Source: Piscinibacter sp.
GTDB lineage: Bacteria; Pseudomonadota; Gammaproteobacteria; Burkholderiales; Burkholderiaceae_C
Assembly (NCBI GenBank): GCA_019635485.1
Contig: JAHBZL010000036.1
Location: forward strand, 1 to 54,373
Direction of reading: 5' to 3'
DNA: 54,373 nucleotides
Both the position numbers and the translations under genes were made by a program. The notes beneath the pieces were generated by a model. The model did no database searches. It saw only the letters and a list, made by a program, of their open reading frames with translations, and was not told the origin of the DNA. Positions 8,703 to 18,167 of the stretch are shown piece by piece. Numbering within the stretch: position 1 is the first letter of the stretch; each line of letters starts with the position of its first letter.

Positions 8703-10610
8703 ATGACCTCCGACTCCTCTCCCTCCCCCTCCGACGCCGCGTCCTCCCCTGCCCGGCAGGGCCTCGCCGGGCTCACGCTCGCCGCCATCGGCGTCGTCTA
8801 CGGCGACATCGGCACCAGCCCGCTGTACACGGTGCGCGAGATCTTCGCGCCGGCCACCGGCGTGCCGCTCGATGCGGCGCACCTGGTCGGCGCGATCTCG
8901 TGCATCGTCTGGGCACTGATGCTGGTGGTCACGCTGAAGTACGTGATCCTGATCCTGCGCGCCGACAACCGCGGCGAGGGCGGCGGTCTCGCACTCACGG
9001 CGCTGGCCGCGCAGACGGCACGCTCGCCCGGCCAGCGCCGCCTGCTGCTGCTGCTCGGCGTCGCCGGGGCCACGCTGTTCTATGGCGACAGCGTGATCAC
9101 GCCGGCGATCTCGGTGCTCGGCGCGATGGAGGGGCTGGACGTCGCGACGCCGGCGCTGAAGGACAGCGTGCTGCCGGTCTCTCTGGCGGTGCTGGTCGGC
9201 CTGTTCCTGCTGCAGCGCTTCGGAACCGCGGTGGTCGGCCGGCTGTTCGGCCCGGTCATCACCGCCTGGTTCGCGATGCTGGCGGTCAGCGGCGCCGTGC
9301 ACATCGCCGCGCAGCCGGCCATCCTCGCGGCACTGAACCCGCTGGAGGCCTGGCAGTTCCTGGCCGGCCGGGGCTGGCAGGTGTGGGCCGCGATCGGCGC
9401 GATCGTGCTGGCGGTGACCGGCGCCGAGGCGCTCTATGCCGACATGGGCCACTTCGGCCGCGCGCCGATCCGGCTCGCGTGGAGCGGCCTGGTGCTGCCG
9501 GCCCTGGCGCTGAACTACCTTGGCCAGGGTGCGTTGCTGATGGCCGAGCCGGGTGCCGTCGCGAACCCGTTCTACCGCCTGTTCCCGCCTGCGCTGATCT
9601 GGCCGGCGCTGGCGCTGGCCACACTGGCCGCGATCATCGCGTCGCAGGCGGTCATCTCCGGCGCCTACTCGATGACGCGCCAGGCGGTGCAACTCGGCTT
9701 CCTGCCCCGGCTGAGCGTGCGCCACACCAGCGCGCGCGAGATCGGCCAGATCTACATGCCGGCGGTGAACTGGACCCTGCTCGCCGGGGTGGTGGCGGCC
9801 GCGCTGGTCTTCCGCAGCTCGTCGAGCCTGGCCGGGGCGTACGGCATCGCCGTCACGCTGACGATGCTCATCACCACCCTGCTGACCTGGTTCGTGGTGC
9901 GCCGGCGCTGGGCACTGCCGGCGTGGCTCGCCACCGGCGCGACGCTCTTCTTCCTGGGCGTCGACCTGCTGCTCGTGGCCGGTTGCAGCGTCAAGTTCTT
10001 CGACGGCGGCTGGTTCCCCATCGCATTGGGCGGGCTGGTCTTCGTGCTGATGAGTACCTGGCAGCGCGGCCGGACGCTGGCCCTGGCCAGCGTGCGCCAG
10101 GAGGGGCTGGACTGGGCGAGCTTCCTCACCGGGCTCGAGCGCGAGGCGCTGCCGCGCTCCACGCGCGTCGCGGTCTACCCGGTGGCCGAGCCGGACACGG
10201 TGCCGCAGGCGCTGCTGCACAACCTGAAGCACAACCAGGTGCTGCACGAGCGCAACGTGATCCTCACGGTGCGCTTCCACGAGCAGCCCTGGATCGAGGC
10301 CACCCAACGCGCGCAGGTGCAGCCGCTGGGCCCGGGCTTCTGGCGCGTGACCTTGAACTTCGGCTTCATGGAGACACCCGACGTGCCGCGCGCCCTCGCG
10401 GCCTGCGCCGCGCAGGGCCTGGCACTGCCGCCCTGCGAGACGAGCTGGTTCCTCAGCCGCGAGACCATCGTGCCGACGGCCGGCGCCGGCATGGCACGCT
10501 GGCGTGAGAAGCTGTTCGCCGCGCTGAGCCGCAATGCGGGCAGCGTGGCCGCGTACTTCCGCCTGCCGGACAACGCGGTCGTCGAGCTGGGCACGCGCGT
10601 GCAGATCTGA
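8703..10610 (+). CDS. kup: Kup low-affinity potassium transporter
   Basis: 635 residues, close to the 620-630 usual for Kup. The start of the core, [26 protein letters not shown], is the family signature; about twelve membrane helices run to residue 460 and a cytoplasmic C-terminal domain follows. Kup imports potassium with protons across the inner membrane. ATG 8703 follows a short GC-rich gap after the response-regulator gene; a TTCCTGA sequence lies 26 bases upstream and resembles the repeat in front of the kinase gene. Encoding a dedicated KdpDE-like pair beside kup suggests transcriptional control of this constitutive-class transporter. Confidence 0.95.
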   Translation: MTSDSSPSPSDAASSPARQGLAGLTLAAIGVVYGDIGTSPLYTVREIFAPATGVPLDAAHLVGAISCIVWALMLVVTLKYVILILRADNRGEGGGLALTALAAQTARSPGQRRLLLLLGVAGATLFYGDSVITPAISVLGAMEGLDVATPALKDSVLPVSLAVLVGLFLLQRFGTAVVGRLFGPVITAWFAMLAVSGAVHIAAQPAILAALNPLEAWQFLAGRGWQVWAAIGAIVLAVTGAEALYADMGHFGRAPIRLAWSGLVLPALALNYLGQGALLMAEPGAVANPFYRLFPPALIWPALALATLAAIIASQAVISGAYSMTRQAVQLGFLPRLSVRHTSAREIGQIYMPAVNWTLLAGVVAAALVFRSSSSLAGAYGIAVTLTMLITTLLTWFVVRRRWALPAWLATGATLFFLGVDLLLVAGCSVKFFDGGWFPIALGGLVFVLMSTWQRGRTLALASVRQEGLDWASFLTGLEREALPRSTRVAVYPVAEPDTVPQALLHNLKHNQVLHERNVILTVRFHEQPWIEATQRAQVQPLGPGFWRVTLNFGFMETPDVPRALAACAAQGLALPPCETSWFLSRETIVPTAGAGMARWREKLFAALSRNAGSVAAYFRLPDNAVVELGTRVQI

Positions 10611-10676
10611 ACCGCGTCGCGCTCACGGCGTGCGACGTCTGCCGCCGCATGCTGCTCGCCTGCTAGGCTGCGCGCC

Positions 10677-11639
10677 ATGAGCGACCGCGGCCTCTACATC
10701 GCCCGCATCAACCGCGTCATCGACCACATCGATGCGCACCTGGACGAGCCGCTCGACCTCGCGGCGCTCGCCGCCGTGGCCCACTTCTCGCCCTGGCACT
10801 TCCACCGCCTGTTCCAGGCGCTGACGGGCGAAACGCTGGCCGACCGGGTGCGCCGCCGACGGCTCGAGGTGGCGGCCGGCCGGCTGCTCGCCACCCCTGC
10901 CGTGGCGGCGCTGACGATCGCGCTGGACGTCGGCTTCGGCTCCGCGGAGGTCTTCACGCGCGCTTTCAAGGCGCACTTCGGCGTCACGCCGAGCGCGTGG
11001 CGGCGCGGCGCCTGGCACGAGCATGCGCAGCGGCACCGCGCGCAGCTGCGCAAGATTCATCAAGACCGGCGCAAGGCGCATCAAGCCGTGATCGAGGCGT
11101 TCGCCGAGGATCGCATCGCGTGGCCGGAGGTCGGCCACGGCGATCCGCAAGGAGCCTCGACGATGAAGATCGAACTGAAGACCCTGCCCGACATCCACGT
11201 GGCCTACCTGCGCCACGTGGGACCGTACGGCGACCCCGGCATCTCGCAGCTGTGGCAACGCTTCGACCGGTGGTGCGCCCAGCGTGGCCTGGCCGGCCCG
11301 GGCCGCTTGTTGCTCGGCGTGAGCCAGGACAGCCCGGACATCACCGCGCCGGACAGGTGCCGCTACGACGCCTGCGTCGAGGTCGATGCCGGCTTCCGCC
11401 CGGAGGGCGAGGTCGGCGTGCAGGCACTGGCCGGTGGCCGCTATGCCTGTGCGCGCTACCGCGGCACGGCCTTGCAGATCCACGAGGCGTGGATGGCGAT
11501 GTTCGGCCGCTGGCTGCCCGACTCCGGCTACCTGGCGGACGACCGCCCCTGCCTCGAACTCTACGACGACGGCGCGGGCGTCGACCCGAAGACGGGGGCC
11601 TTCAGCTGCCTGCTGTGCGTGCCGCTGAAGGCCGCCTGA
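10677..11639 (+). CDS. AraC-family regulator with GyrI-like effector domain
   Basis: 320 residues. The AraC double helix-turn-helix is at the N-terminus (about 8-108: LDLAALAAVAHFSPWHFHRLF and FGSAEVFTRAFKAHFGVTPSAWR), and a GyrI/SOUL-like small-molecule domain (about 162-318) follows. This is the order of the Rob/SbmC-type regulators, where the C-terminal domain binds lipophilic or cationic drugs. The gene starts 66 bases after kup with TAGGCT near -10 distance, so it may have its own promoter. It converges on the aldehyde dehydrogenase gene; no target gene is evident. Confidence 0.9.
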   Translation: MSDRGLYIARINRVIDHIDAHLDEPLDLAALAAVAHFSPWHFHRLFQALTGETLADRVRRRRLEVAAGRLLATPAVAALTIALDVGFGSAEVFTRAFKAHFGVTPSAWRRGAWHEHAQRHRAQLRKIHQDRRKAHQAVIEAFAEDRIAWPEVGHGDPQGASTMKIELKTLPDIHVAYLRHVGPYGDPGISQLWQRFDRWCAQRGLAGPGRLLLGVSQDSPDITAPDRCRYDACVEVDAGFRPEGEVGVQALAGGRYACARYRGTALQIHEAWMAMFGRWLPDSGYLADDRPCLELYDDGAGVDPKTGAFSCLLCVPLKAA

Positions 11640-11678
11640 GCGCGGGACGAGTCCGGAGCCGGCCGCCCGGCGCGCCGC

Positions 11679-13202
<1,524 letters not shown>

Positions 13203-13250
13203 GGGGTGTCTCCTGGCTGTGGCGCGGACATTCGCGGCACAGCGCGAACC

Positions 13251-13265
13251 GCAATCGACGTGCCA
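13251..13265 (-). promoter_or_regulatory. Sigma-54 (-24/-12) promoter of aldehyde dehydrogenase gene
   Basis: On the minus strand the sequence reads TGGCACGTCGATTGC, a full match to the RpoN consensus TGGCACG-N4-TTGC. The predicted transcript start is near 13239, leaving a leader of about 37 bases before ATG 13202. Confidence 0.8.
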
Positions 13266-13376
13266 CGCAGTGCGTCGCCCTCGCCTCGCGCGCGCGTTGT
13301 TCTCGTGGCCCCCGGCGCGGCGGGCGGAAACGCCCGGTCGCGGCTTGCCACCGATCAATCCGCCGGCGCTCCAGGT

Positions 13377-13397
13377 GCTGTTCCGCGATGGAGCAGC
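13377..13397. promoter_or_regulatory. Candidate upstream enhancer site for the sigma-54 promoter
   Basis: Inverted repeat GCTGTTCC-N5-GGAGCAGC (7 of 8 positions pair), about 115 bases upstream of the -24 element, the usual enhancer distance. A further TTGTTCC half-site follows at 13399-13406. The protein that binds it is not identified. Confidence 0.4.
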
Positions 13398-13471
13398 GGT
13401 TGTTCCGTCGTCGCCCGGCCGGCGGCGCTCGCAGGGTTGGCCCTCATGAAGACCTGTGCATAGGGTCGGGC

Positions 13472-13501
13472 TTGTCAATAACTGGTCAGCTGTCCAATAA
13501 T
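13472..13501 (+). promoter_or_regulatory. Candidate sigma-70 promoter of tetR operon
   Basis: TTGTCA (13472-13477) and AATAAT (13496-13501) are separated by 18 bases. The predicted transcript start falls at or next to the ATG at 13508, so the mRNA would be leaderless or nearly so; no ribosome site is seen. Confidence 0.5.
13483..13496. promoter_or_regulatory. Probable TetR operator
   Basis: TGGTCAGCTGTCCA is a 14-bp palindrome with only one mismatched pair, lying between the -35 and -10 boxes of the tetR promoter. That position is typical of an autorepressor operator. Confidence 0.6.
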
Positions 13502-13507
13502 GCGTGC

Positions 13508-14155
13508 ATGCCCCGCCCCTCCCGCCACCTGGACCAGGCGCTGCTGGCCAGCGGCCGCGCGCTGTACCCGAAGCTCGGCAGCGCCGGGCTGTCGGTGCGC
13601 GCGGTGGCCGAGCACGCCGGCGTCAATGCCGGCATGTTCCATTACCACTTCGACAGCAAGGAAGGTTTCCTGCGCCACCTGCTGCAGCAGCTCTACGAGG
13701 ACGTGTTCGCGCGCCTGGCGGCCGAGGTCGCGCAGCCCGGCGCCCCGCTGGCGCGGCTGCGCCAGGCACTGCTGGTGGTCGGCCGCTTCATGCGCGAGCA
13801 CGGCGCGCTGATCGGCCGGGTCTGGAGCGACGCGGGCGCCGGCGAGCCGGTGGCGCGCGAGTTCGTGCGTGCCAACGCACCGCGCCACGTCGGGTTGCTG
13901 CTCGGGTTGCTCGACGAGGCGGAGCGCGCCGGCGAGATCGAGGCGCAGCCGCCGCTGCGGCGCCTGAGCTTCGTGATGGGCGCGGTGGTCGCGCCGGTGC
14001 TCGTGGCACAGCGCATCGCCGCGGCGAAACTGGTGCCGCGCGCGCTGGGCTCGCTGGTCGAGCCGCAGGTGCTGTCCGACGCGGCGATCGCGGCGCGCGC
14101 CGAGATGGCGATCGCGGCATTGCGCCACCCCGTACTGGAGACGGACCATGCCTGA
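13508..14155 (+). CDS. TetR-family repressor of the efflux operon (CecR/YbiH-like)
   Basis: 215 residues. The N-terminal helix-turn-helix (about 10-55) includes [32 protein letters not shown]; the rest is an all-helical ligand domain. The gene overlaps the downstream HlyD gene by 8 bases and heads a TetR-HlyD-ATPase-permease array like E. coli ybiH(cecR)-ybhGFSR, so it most likely represses its own efflux operon. The palindrome at 13483-13496 within its promoter is the likely operator. ATG 13508 has no visible ribosome site and may be read from a leaderless transcript. Confidence 0.9.
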   Translation: MPRPSRHLDQALLASGRALYPKLGSAGLSVRAVAEHAGVNAGMFHYHFDSKEGFLRHLLQQLYEDVFARLAAEVAQPGAPLARLRQALLVVGRFMREHGALIGRVWSDAGAGEPVAREFVRANAPRHVGLLLGLLDEAERAGEIEAQPPLRRLSFVMGAVVAPVLVAQRIAAAKLVPRALGSLVEPQVLSDAAIAARAEMAIAALRHPVLETDHA

Positions 14156-15128
14156 CCTCCGCCGCAGGCGCCGCGCGGCGCAACTCGCGGCGCTGCTCGC
14201 AGCGCCGATCGCCCTGGCGGGATGCGATGCCCGCGCCCCGGCCGGCTGGTCGGGTTATGCGGAGGGTGACTACGTCTACGTCGCAGCGCCGCTCGCGGGT
14301 CGGCTCGAGACGCTGGCCGTGCACGCCGGCCAGCCGGTGCAGCGCGGCGCGCTGCTGTTCACGCTCGACGACGAGGCCGAGCGCGCGGCGCGCGACGAGG
14401 CGCTGGCCCGGGCCGCGAGCGCGCGGGCGCAGGCGGCCGACACCGAGAGCGGGCGCCGCCGCGACGAGATCGCCGTCACCGAGGCACAGCTCGCGCAGGC
14501 CCGCGCCCAGGCCGCGCTGGCCGCCACCGAGCTGGCGCGCCAGCAGCAGCTGCTGGCGCAGGGCTTCGTCTCGCAGGCCCGCATCGACGATGCGCAGACC
14601 GCCGTCACCCAGGCCCGCGCGCGGGTCGCCGAACTGGAGGCGGCGCTGCGTGTCGCCCGCCTGCCGGCCCGCGCCGACACCCGCGCCGCCGCCGTCGCGC
14701 AGGCGGAAGCGGCGAGCCAGGCGGTGCGTGCGAGCGACTGGCGCACGGAGCAGAAGCAGCAGCACGCGCCGGTCGATGCGCAGGTGGCCGACACCTACTT
14801 CCATGCCGGTGAATTCGTGCCCGCCGGCCAGCCGGTGCTCGCGCTGCTGCCCCCGGCAGCGGTGAAGGCGCGCTTCTACGTGCCGGAAGATCAGATCGCG
14901 ACGCTGGCCGCGGGCCAGCGCGTCACACTCGCCTGTGACGGCTGCGGCACGCCGATCCCGGCGCGCGTCAGCCGCATCGCGACGCGCGCCGAGTACACGC
15001 CGCCGGTCATCTACTCGAACGCGCAGCGTGCGCGGCTGGTCTTCCTGGTCGAGGCGCAACCCGATGCGCAGGACGCGCCGCGCCTGCGCCCGGGCCAGCC
15101 GCTGGACGTGCATCGGGCGGCGCCGTGA
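14148..15128 (+). CDS. HlyD-family periplasmic adaptor lipoprotein (YbhG-like)
   Basis: 326 residues. An N-terminal signal ends in the lipobox LAGC (Cys about 26), so the protein is probably lipid-anchored on the periplasmic face of the inner membrane. A biotinyl-lipoyl half (about 45-75: VYVAAPLAGRLETLAVHAGQPVQRGALLF) is followed by a long Ala/Gln-rich coiled-coil hairpin (about 78-205), the second lipoyl half and a beta-barrel domain. It should link the inner-membrane ABC transporter encoded next to an outer-membrane TolC-type channel, which is not encoded here. The stop overlaps the GTG start of the ATPase gene (GTGA). Confidence 0.9.
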   Translation: MPDLRRRRRAAQLAALLAAPIALAGCDARAPAGWSGYAEGDYVYVAAPLAGRLETLAVHAGQPVQRGALLFTLDDEAERAARDEALARAASARAQAADTESGRRRDEIAVTEAQLAQARAQAALAATELARQQQLLAQGFVSQARIDDAQTAVTQARARVAELEAALRVARLPARADTRAAAVAQAEAASQAVRASDWRTEQKQQHAPVDAQVADTYFHAGEFVPAGQPVLALLPPAAVKARFYVPEDQIATLAAGQRVTLACDGCGTPIPARVSRIATRAEYTPPVIYSNAQRARLVFLVEAQPDAQDAPRLRPGQPLDVHRAAP

Positions 15129-16090
15129 GCACGCCACCGGCCGGCGCCGAGGCGCCGTGGGCGATCGAGGTCGAGGGGCTGACCAAGCGCTACGGCGGCC
15201 GGGCGGTGGTCGACGACGTCGCGCTGCGCGTTGCGCAGGGCCGCATCTGCGGTTTCCTGGGCCCGAACGGCAGCGGCAAGACGACGACGATCCGCATGCT
15301 GTGCGGCCTGCTGACGCCGGACGCCGGGCAGGGCACCTGCCTGGGCCTGGACATCCGGCGCGAGGCCGCCGCGATCAAGCGCCAGGTCGGCTACATGACG
15401 CAGAAGTTCGGCCTCTACGACGACCTGTCGATCCGCGAGAACCTGGACTTCGTGGCGCGGCTGTTCGAACTGCCACGGCGCCGCGCGGCGGTCGACGCGG
15501 CGCTCGAGCGCCTCGGGCTCACGGCGCGTCAGGCCCAGCTGGCCGGCGCGCTGTCCGGCGGCTGGAAGCAGCGCCTCGCGCTCGCCGCCTGCCTGATCCA
15601 CGAGCCCCGCCTGCTGCTGCTGGACGAGCCCACCGCCGGCGTCGACCCGAAGGCGCGGCGCGACTTCTGGGACCAGATCCACCAGCTCGCGGCGCAGGGC
15701 ATCACGGTGCTGGTGTCGACGCACTACATGGACGAGGCCGAGCGCTGCCACGAGCTGGTCTACATCGCCTACGGCAAGGTGCTCGCGCGCGGCAGCGAGC
15801 GGGCCATCGTCGATGCCGCGGGCCTGACTGTCTGGGCCATCGCCGGTCCCTCGGTGCAGGCACTGGTCGAGCCGCTGAAGAGCGCCCCCGGCGTGGCCAG
15901 CGTGGCCGCGTTCGGCAACACGGTGCACGTGGCCGGTCGCGACGCCGCGCTGCTCGAGCAGGCGATCGCGCCGCTGCGGGATCGGCCCGGCCTGCAGGTC
16001 GCCCCCGCGCAGGCCAGCCTGGAGGACGTGTTCATCAGCCTGATCGGCCAGGCGCAGGACAACTTCGCCAACGGCAGGGCGGCGGCATGA
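15125..16090 (+). CDS. ABC transporter ATP-binding protein (YbhF-like, single domain)
   Basis: 321 residues with one nucleotide-binding domain: Walker A GPNGSGKT (46-53), signature LSGGWKQR (about 143-150), Walker B LLLLDEP with D-loop GVD and the switch His in STHYMDEAE. The C-terminal 90 residues form the accessory domain common in ABC-2 exporters. E. coli YbhF carries two ATPase domains in one chain; this protein has one and so should work as a homodimer with the permease that follows. GTG 15125 overlaps the adaptor stop, indicating coupled translation. Confidence 0.92.
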   Translation: MSTPPAGAEAPWAIEVEGLTKRYGGRAVVDDVALRVAQGRICGFLGPNGSGKTTTIRMLCGLLTPDAGQGTCLGLDIRREAAAIKRQVGYMTQKFGLYDDLSIRENLDFVARLFELPRRRAAVDAALERLGLTARQAQLAGALSGGWKQRLALAACLIHEPRLLLLDEPTAGVDPKARRDFWDQIHQLAAQGITVLVSTHYMDEAERCHELVYIAYGKVLARGSERAIVDAAGLTVWAIAGPSVQALVEPLKSAPGVASVAAFGNTVHVAGRDAALLEQAIAPLRDRPGLQVAPAQASLEDVFISLIGQAQDNFANGRAAA

Positions 16091-16121
16091 GCGCGCCGTG
16101 TGCAGCACTGAGGGGGGTCCG

Positions 16122-17255
16122 GTGAGCCGGCTGTCGTGGCATCGCACGCTGGCGGTGTTCGTCAAGGAATTCCAGCAGATGCTGCGCGACCGGCTGACCT
16201 TCGCGATGGCGGTCGGCGTGCCGATCCTGCAGCTGGTGCTGTTCGGCTACGCGATCAACACCGACCCGAAGGGCCTGCCGACCGCGGTGGTCGCGGCCGA
16301 CGGCGGCCCGCTGGTGCGCAGCTTCGTCGCGGCACTGCAGAACACCGGCTACTTCCGCGTCGTCGCGAGCGGCATCGCGGAGCCCGAGGCGGATGCGCTG
16401 CTGGAGCGCGGCGAGGTGCAGTTCATGGTGGTGATCCCGCCGCAGTTCGAGCGCCGGCTGCTGCGCGGCGAGCAGCCGCCGCTGCTGGTCTCGGTCGACG
16501 CGACCGACCCGTCCGCGTCCGGCAACGCGATCGCCGCACTGAACGCCGTCGCGACGACCGCGCTGGCGCACGACCTGGTGGGCCCGCTGCGCGCACTGCA
16601 ACCCGGTGCGCCGCCCTACGAGCTGCGCGTGCACCGGCGCTACAACCCGGAGGGGCTGTCGCGCTACAACATCGTGCCCGGGCTGATCGGCACCATCCTG
16701 ACGATGACGATGGTGATGCTCACCTCGCTGGCGATGACCCGCGAGCGCGAGCGCGGCACGATGGAGAACCTGCTGGCCACGCCGGTGCGGCCATCGGAGG
16801 TGATGGTCGGCAAGATCCTGCCGTACGTCGTGATCGGCTACGTGCAGCTGGGCGTGATCCTGGGCGCGGCCTGGCTGCTGTTCGAGGTGCCGATGGAAGG
16901 CAGCTTCGCGCTGCTGATGGCGATGATCGGCGTGTTCATCGTCGCCAACCTGGCGGTCGGCTTCACCTTCAGCACGCTGGCGCGCAACCAGCTGCAGGCG
17001 ATGCAGATGACGTTCTTCTTCTTCCTGCCGTCGATGCTGCTGTCGGGTTTCATGTTCCCGTTCCGCGGCATGCCGCTGTGGGCGCAACGGCTCGGCGAGG
17101 TGCTGCCGCTGACGCACTTCCTGCGCATCGTGCGCGGCATCCTGCTCAAGGGCAACGACGCCGCGATGGTGCTGCCGGAGCTGTGGCCGATGCTGGCCTT
17201 CATGGCCGTCGCCGGCATCGTCGCGCTGAAGCGCTATCGTCAGACCCTCGACTGA
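16122..17255 (+). CDS. ABC-2 type permease (YbhS/YbhR-like)
   Basis: 377 residues. One membrane helix near the N-terminus (about 24-44), a large periplasmic domain (about 45-165), then five helices (about 178-375) containing the ABC-2 signature around RERERGTMENLLATPVRPSEVMVGK. GTG 16122 has a strong GAGGGGGG purine run upstream and is preferred over an in-frame GTG at 16098. Only one permease gene is present where E. coli has ybhS and ybhR, so a homodimeric channel is expected. It completes a multidrug or small-molecule exporter controlled by the TetR gene. Its substrate is unknown. Confidence 0.9.
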   Translation: MSRLSWHRTLAVFVKEFQQMLRDRLTFAMAVGVPILQLVLFGYAINTDPKGLPTAVVAADGGPLVRSFVAALQNTGYFRVVASGIAEPEADALLERGEVQFMVVIPPQFERRLLRGEQPPLLVSVDATDPSASGNAIAALNAVATTALAHDLVGPLRALQPGAPPYELRVHRRYNPEGLSRYNIVPGLIGTILTMTMVMLTSLAMTRERERGTMENLLATPVRPSEVMVGKILPYVVIGYVQLGVILGAAWLLFEVPMEGSFALLMAMIGVFIVANLAVGFTFSTLARNQLQAMQMTFFFFLPSMLLSGFMFPFRGMPLWAQRLGEVLPLTHFLRIVRGILLKGNDAAMVLPELWPMLAFMAVAGIVALKRYRQTLD

Positions 17256-17267
17256 AGGGGGAGGGCC

Positions 17268-18167
17268 ATGGCCGACTGGTTCGAAGGCTTCGACGCGGCC
17301 CTGCACGACGTCGACGGCACGGCGATCTTCGCCCGCACCGGCGGCCGGGCGGACGGCGTGCCGCTGCTGCTGCTGCACGGCTTCCCGCAGTCGCACGCGA
17401 TGTGGCATCGCGTGGCCGCGCGGCTCGCGCCGCGCTTCCGCCTGGTGCTGCCGGACCTGCGCGGCTACGGCGATTCGGCCAAGCCGGACGGCGGGCCGGA
17501 CCATGCGGCCTACAGCAAGCGCGCGATGGCCGCGGACATGCTGGGCCTGATGCGCCGGCTCGGCCACGAACGCTTCTGCGTCGCCGGGCACGACCGCGGC
17601 GCACGCGTCGCACACCGGCTCGCGCTGGACGCGCCGCAGGCAGTGGCGCGGCTGGCGCTGATCGACATCGCGCCGACACTCGACATGTACGAGGCCACCG
17701 ACCAGCGCTTCGCGAGCGCGTACTACCACTGGTTCCACCTGATCCAGCCGAGCCCGCTGCCGGAGGCGATGATCGGCGGCAATGCGCGCCTGTACCTGCA
17801 ATGGAAGCTCGGCGGCTGGGGCACGGGCGGCCTCGCGCACATCGAGCCGGAGGCGCTGGCCGAGTACGAGCGCTGCTTCTGCCGCGCCGAGGCGATCCAC
17901 GCGATGTGCGAGGACTACCGCGCCAGCGCCGGCATCGACCTCACGCACGACCGCGCATCGCGCGCGGCGGGGCAGAAGATCGCCTGCCCGACGCTGCTGC
18001 TGTGGGGCGAACGCGGCGTAGTCGCGAAGCTGTTCGATCCGCTCGCGCTGTGGCGCGCGCAGTGCGTGAGCGAGCCGGCCGGCCGCGCGGTGGCGGCCGG
18101 GCACTTCATCCCGGAAGAGCTGCCGCAGCAGACGGCCGATGCGCTGGCCGCCCACTGCGCGGACTGA
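17268..18167 (+). CDS. Alpha/beta hydrolase of the fluoroacetate dehalogenase family
   Basis: 299 residues. Every active-site residue described for fluoroacetate dehalogenases is present in order: nucleophile Asp 109 with Arg 110 and Arg 113 (GHDRGAR), Asp 133 (LIDIAPT), His 154 and Trp 155 (YYHWFHLIQP), Trp 184, Tyr 217 (CEDYRA) and His 279 (AGHF). Such enzymes cleave the C-F or C-Cl bond of haloacetates through an aspartyl ester. The ATG follows a GGGGGAGGG ribosome site, 12 bases after the permease gene, so it is probably transcribed with the TetR-controlled efflux genes. Epoxide hydrolase is the alternative, but the His-Trp pair and Arg pair favour dehalogenase. Confidence 0.85.
   Translation: MADWFEGFDAALHDVDGTAIFARTGGRADGVPLLLLHGFPQSHAMWHRVAARLAPRFRLVLPDLRGYGDSAKPDGGPDHAAYSKRAMAADMLGLMRRLGHERFCVAGHDRGARVAHRLALDAPQAVARLALIDIAPTLDMYEATDQRFASAYYHWFHLIQPSPLPEAMIGGNARLYLQWKLGGWGTGGLAHIEPEALAEYERCFCRAEAIHAMCEDYRASAGIDLTHDRASRAAGQKIACPTLLLWGERGVVAKLFDPLALWRAQCVSEPAGRAVAAGHFIPEELPQQTADALAAHCAD

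Larger units (their letters stand above)
13203..13507. other. 305-bp divergent intergenic region
   Basis: The only stretch over 300 bases without a gene. From left to right it holds the ribosome site and sigma-54 promoter of the aldehyde dehydrogenase (leftward), a candidate enhancer palindrome near 13377-13397 with an extra TTGTTCC half-site at 13399-13406, and the AT-richer promoter and operator of the tetR gene (rightward) at 13472-13501. I see no further gene in it. Confidence 0.7.
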
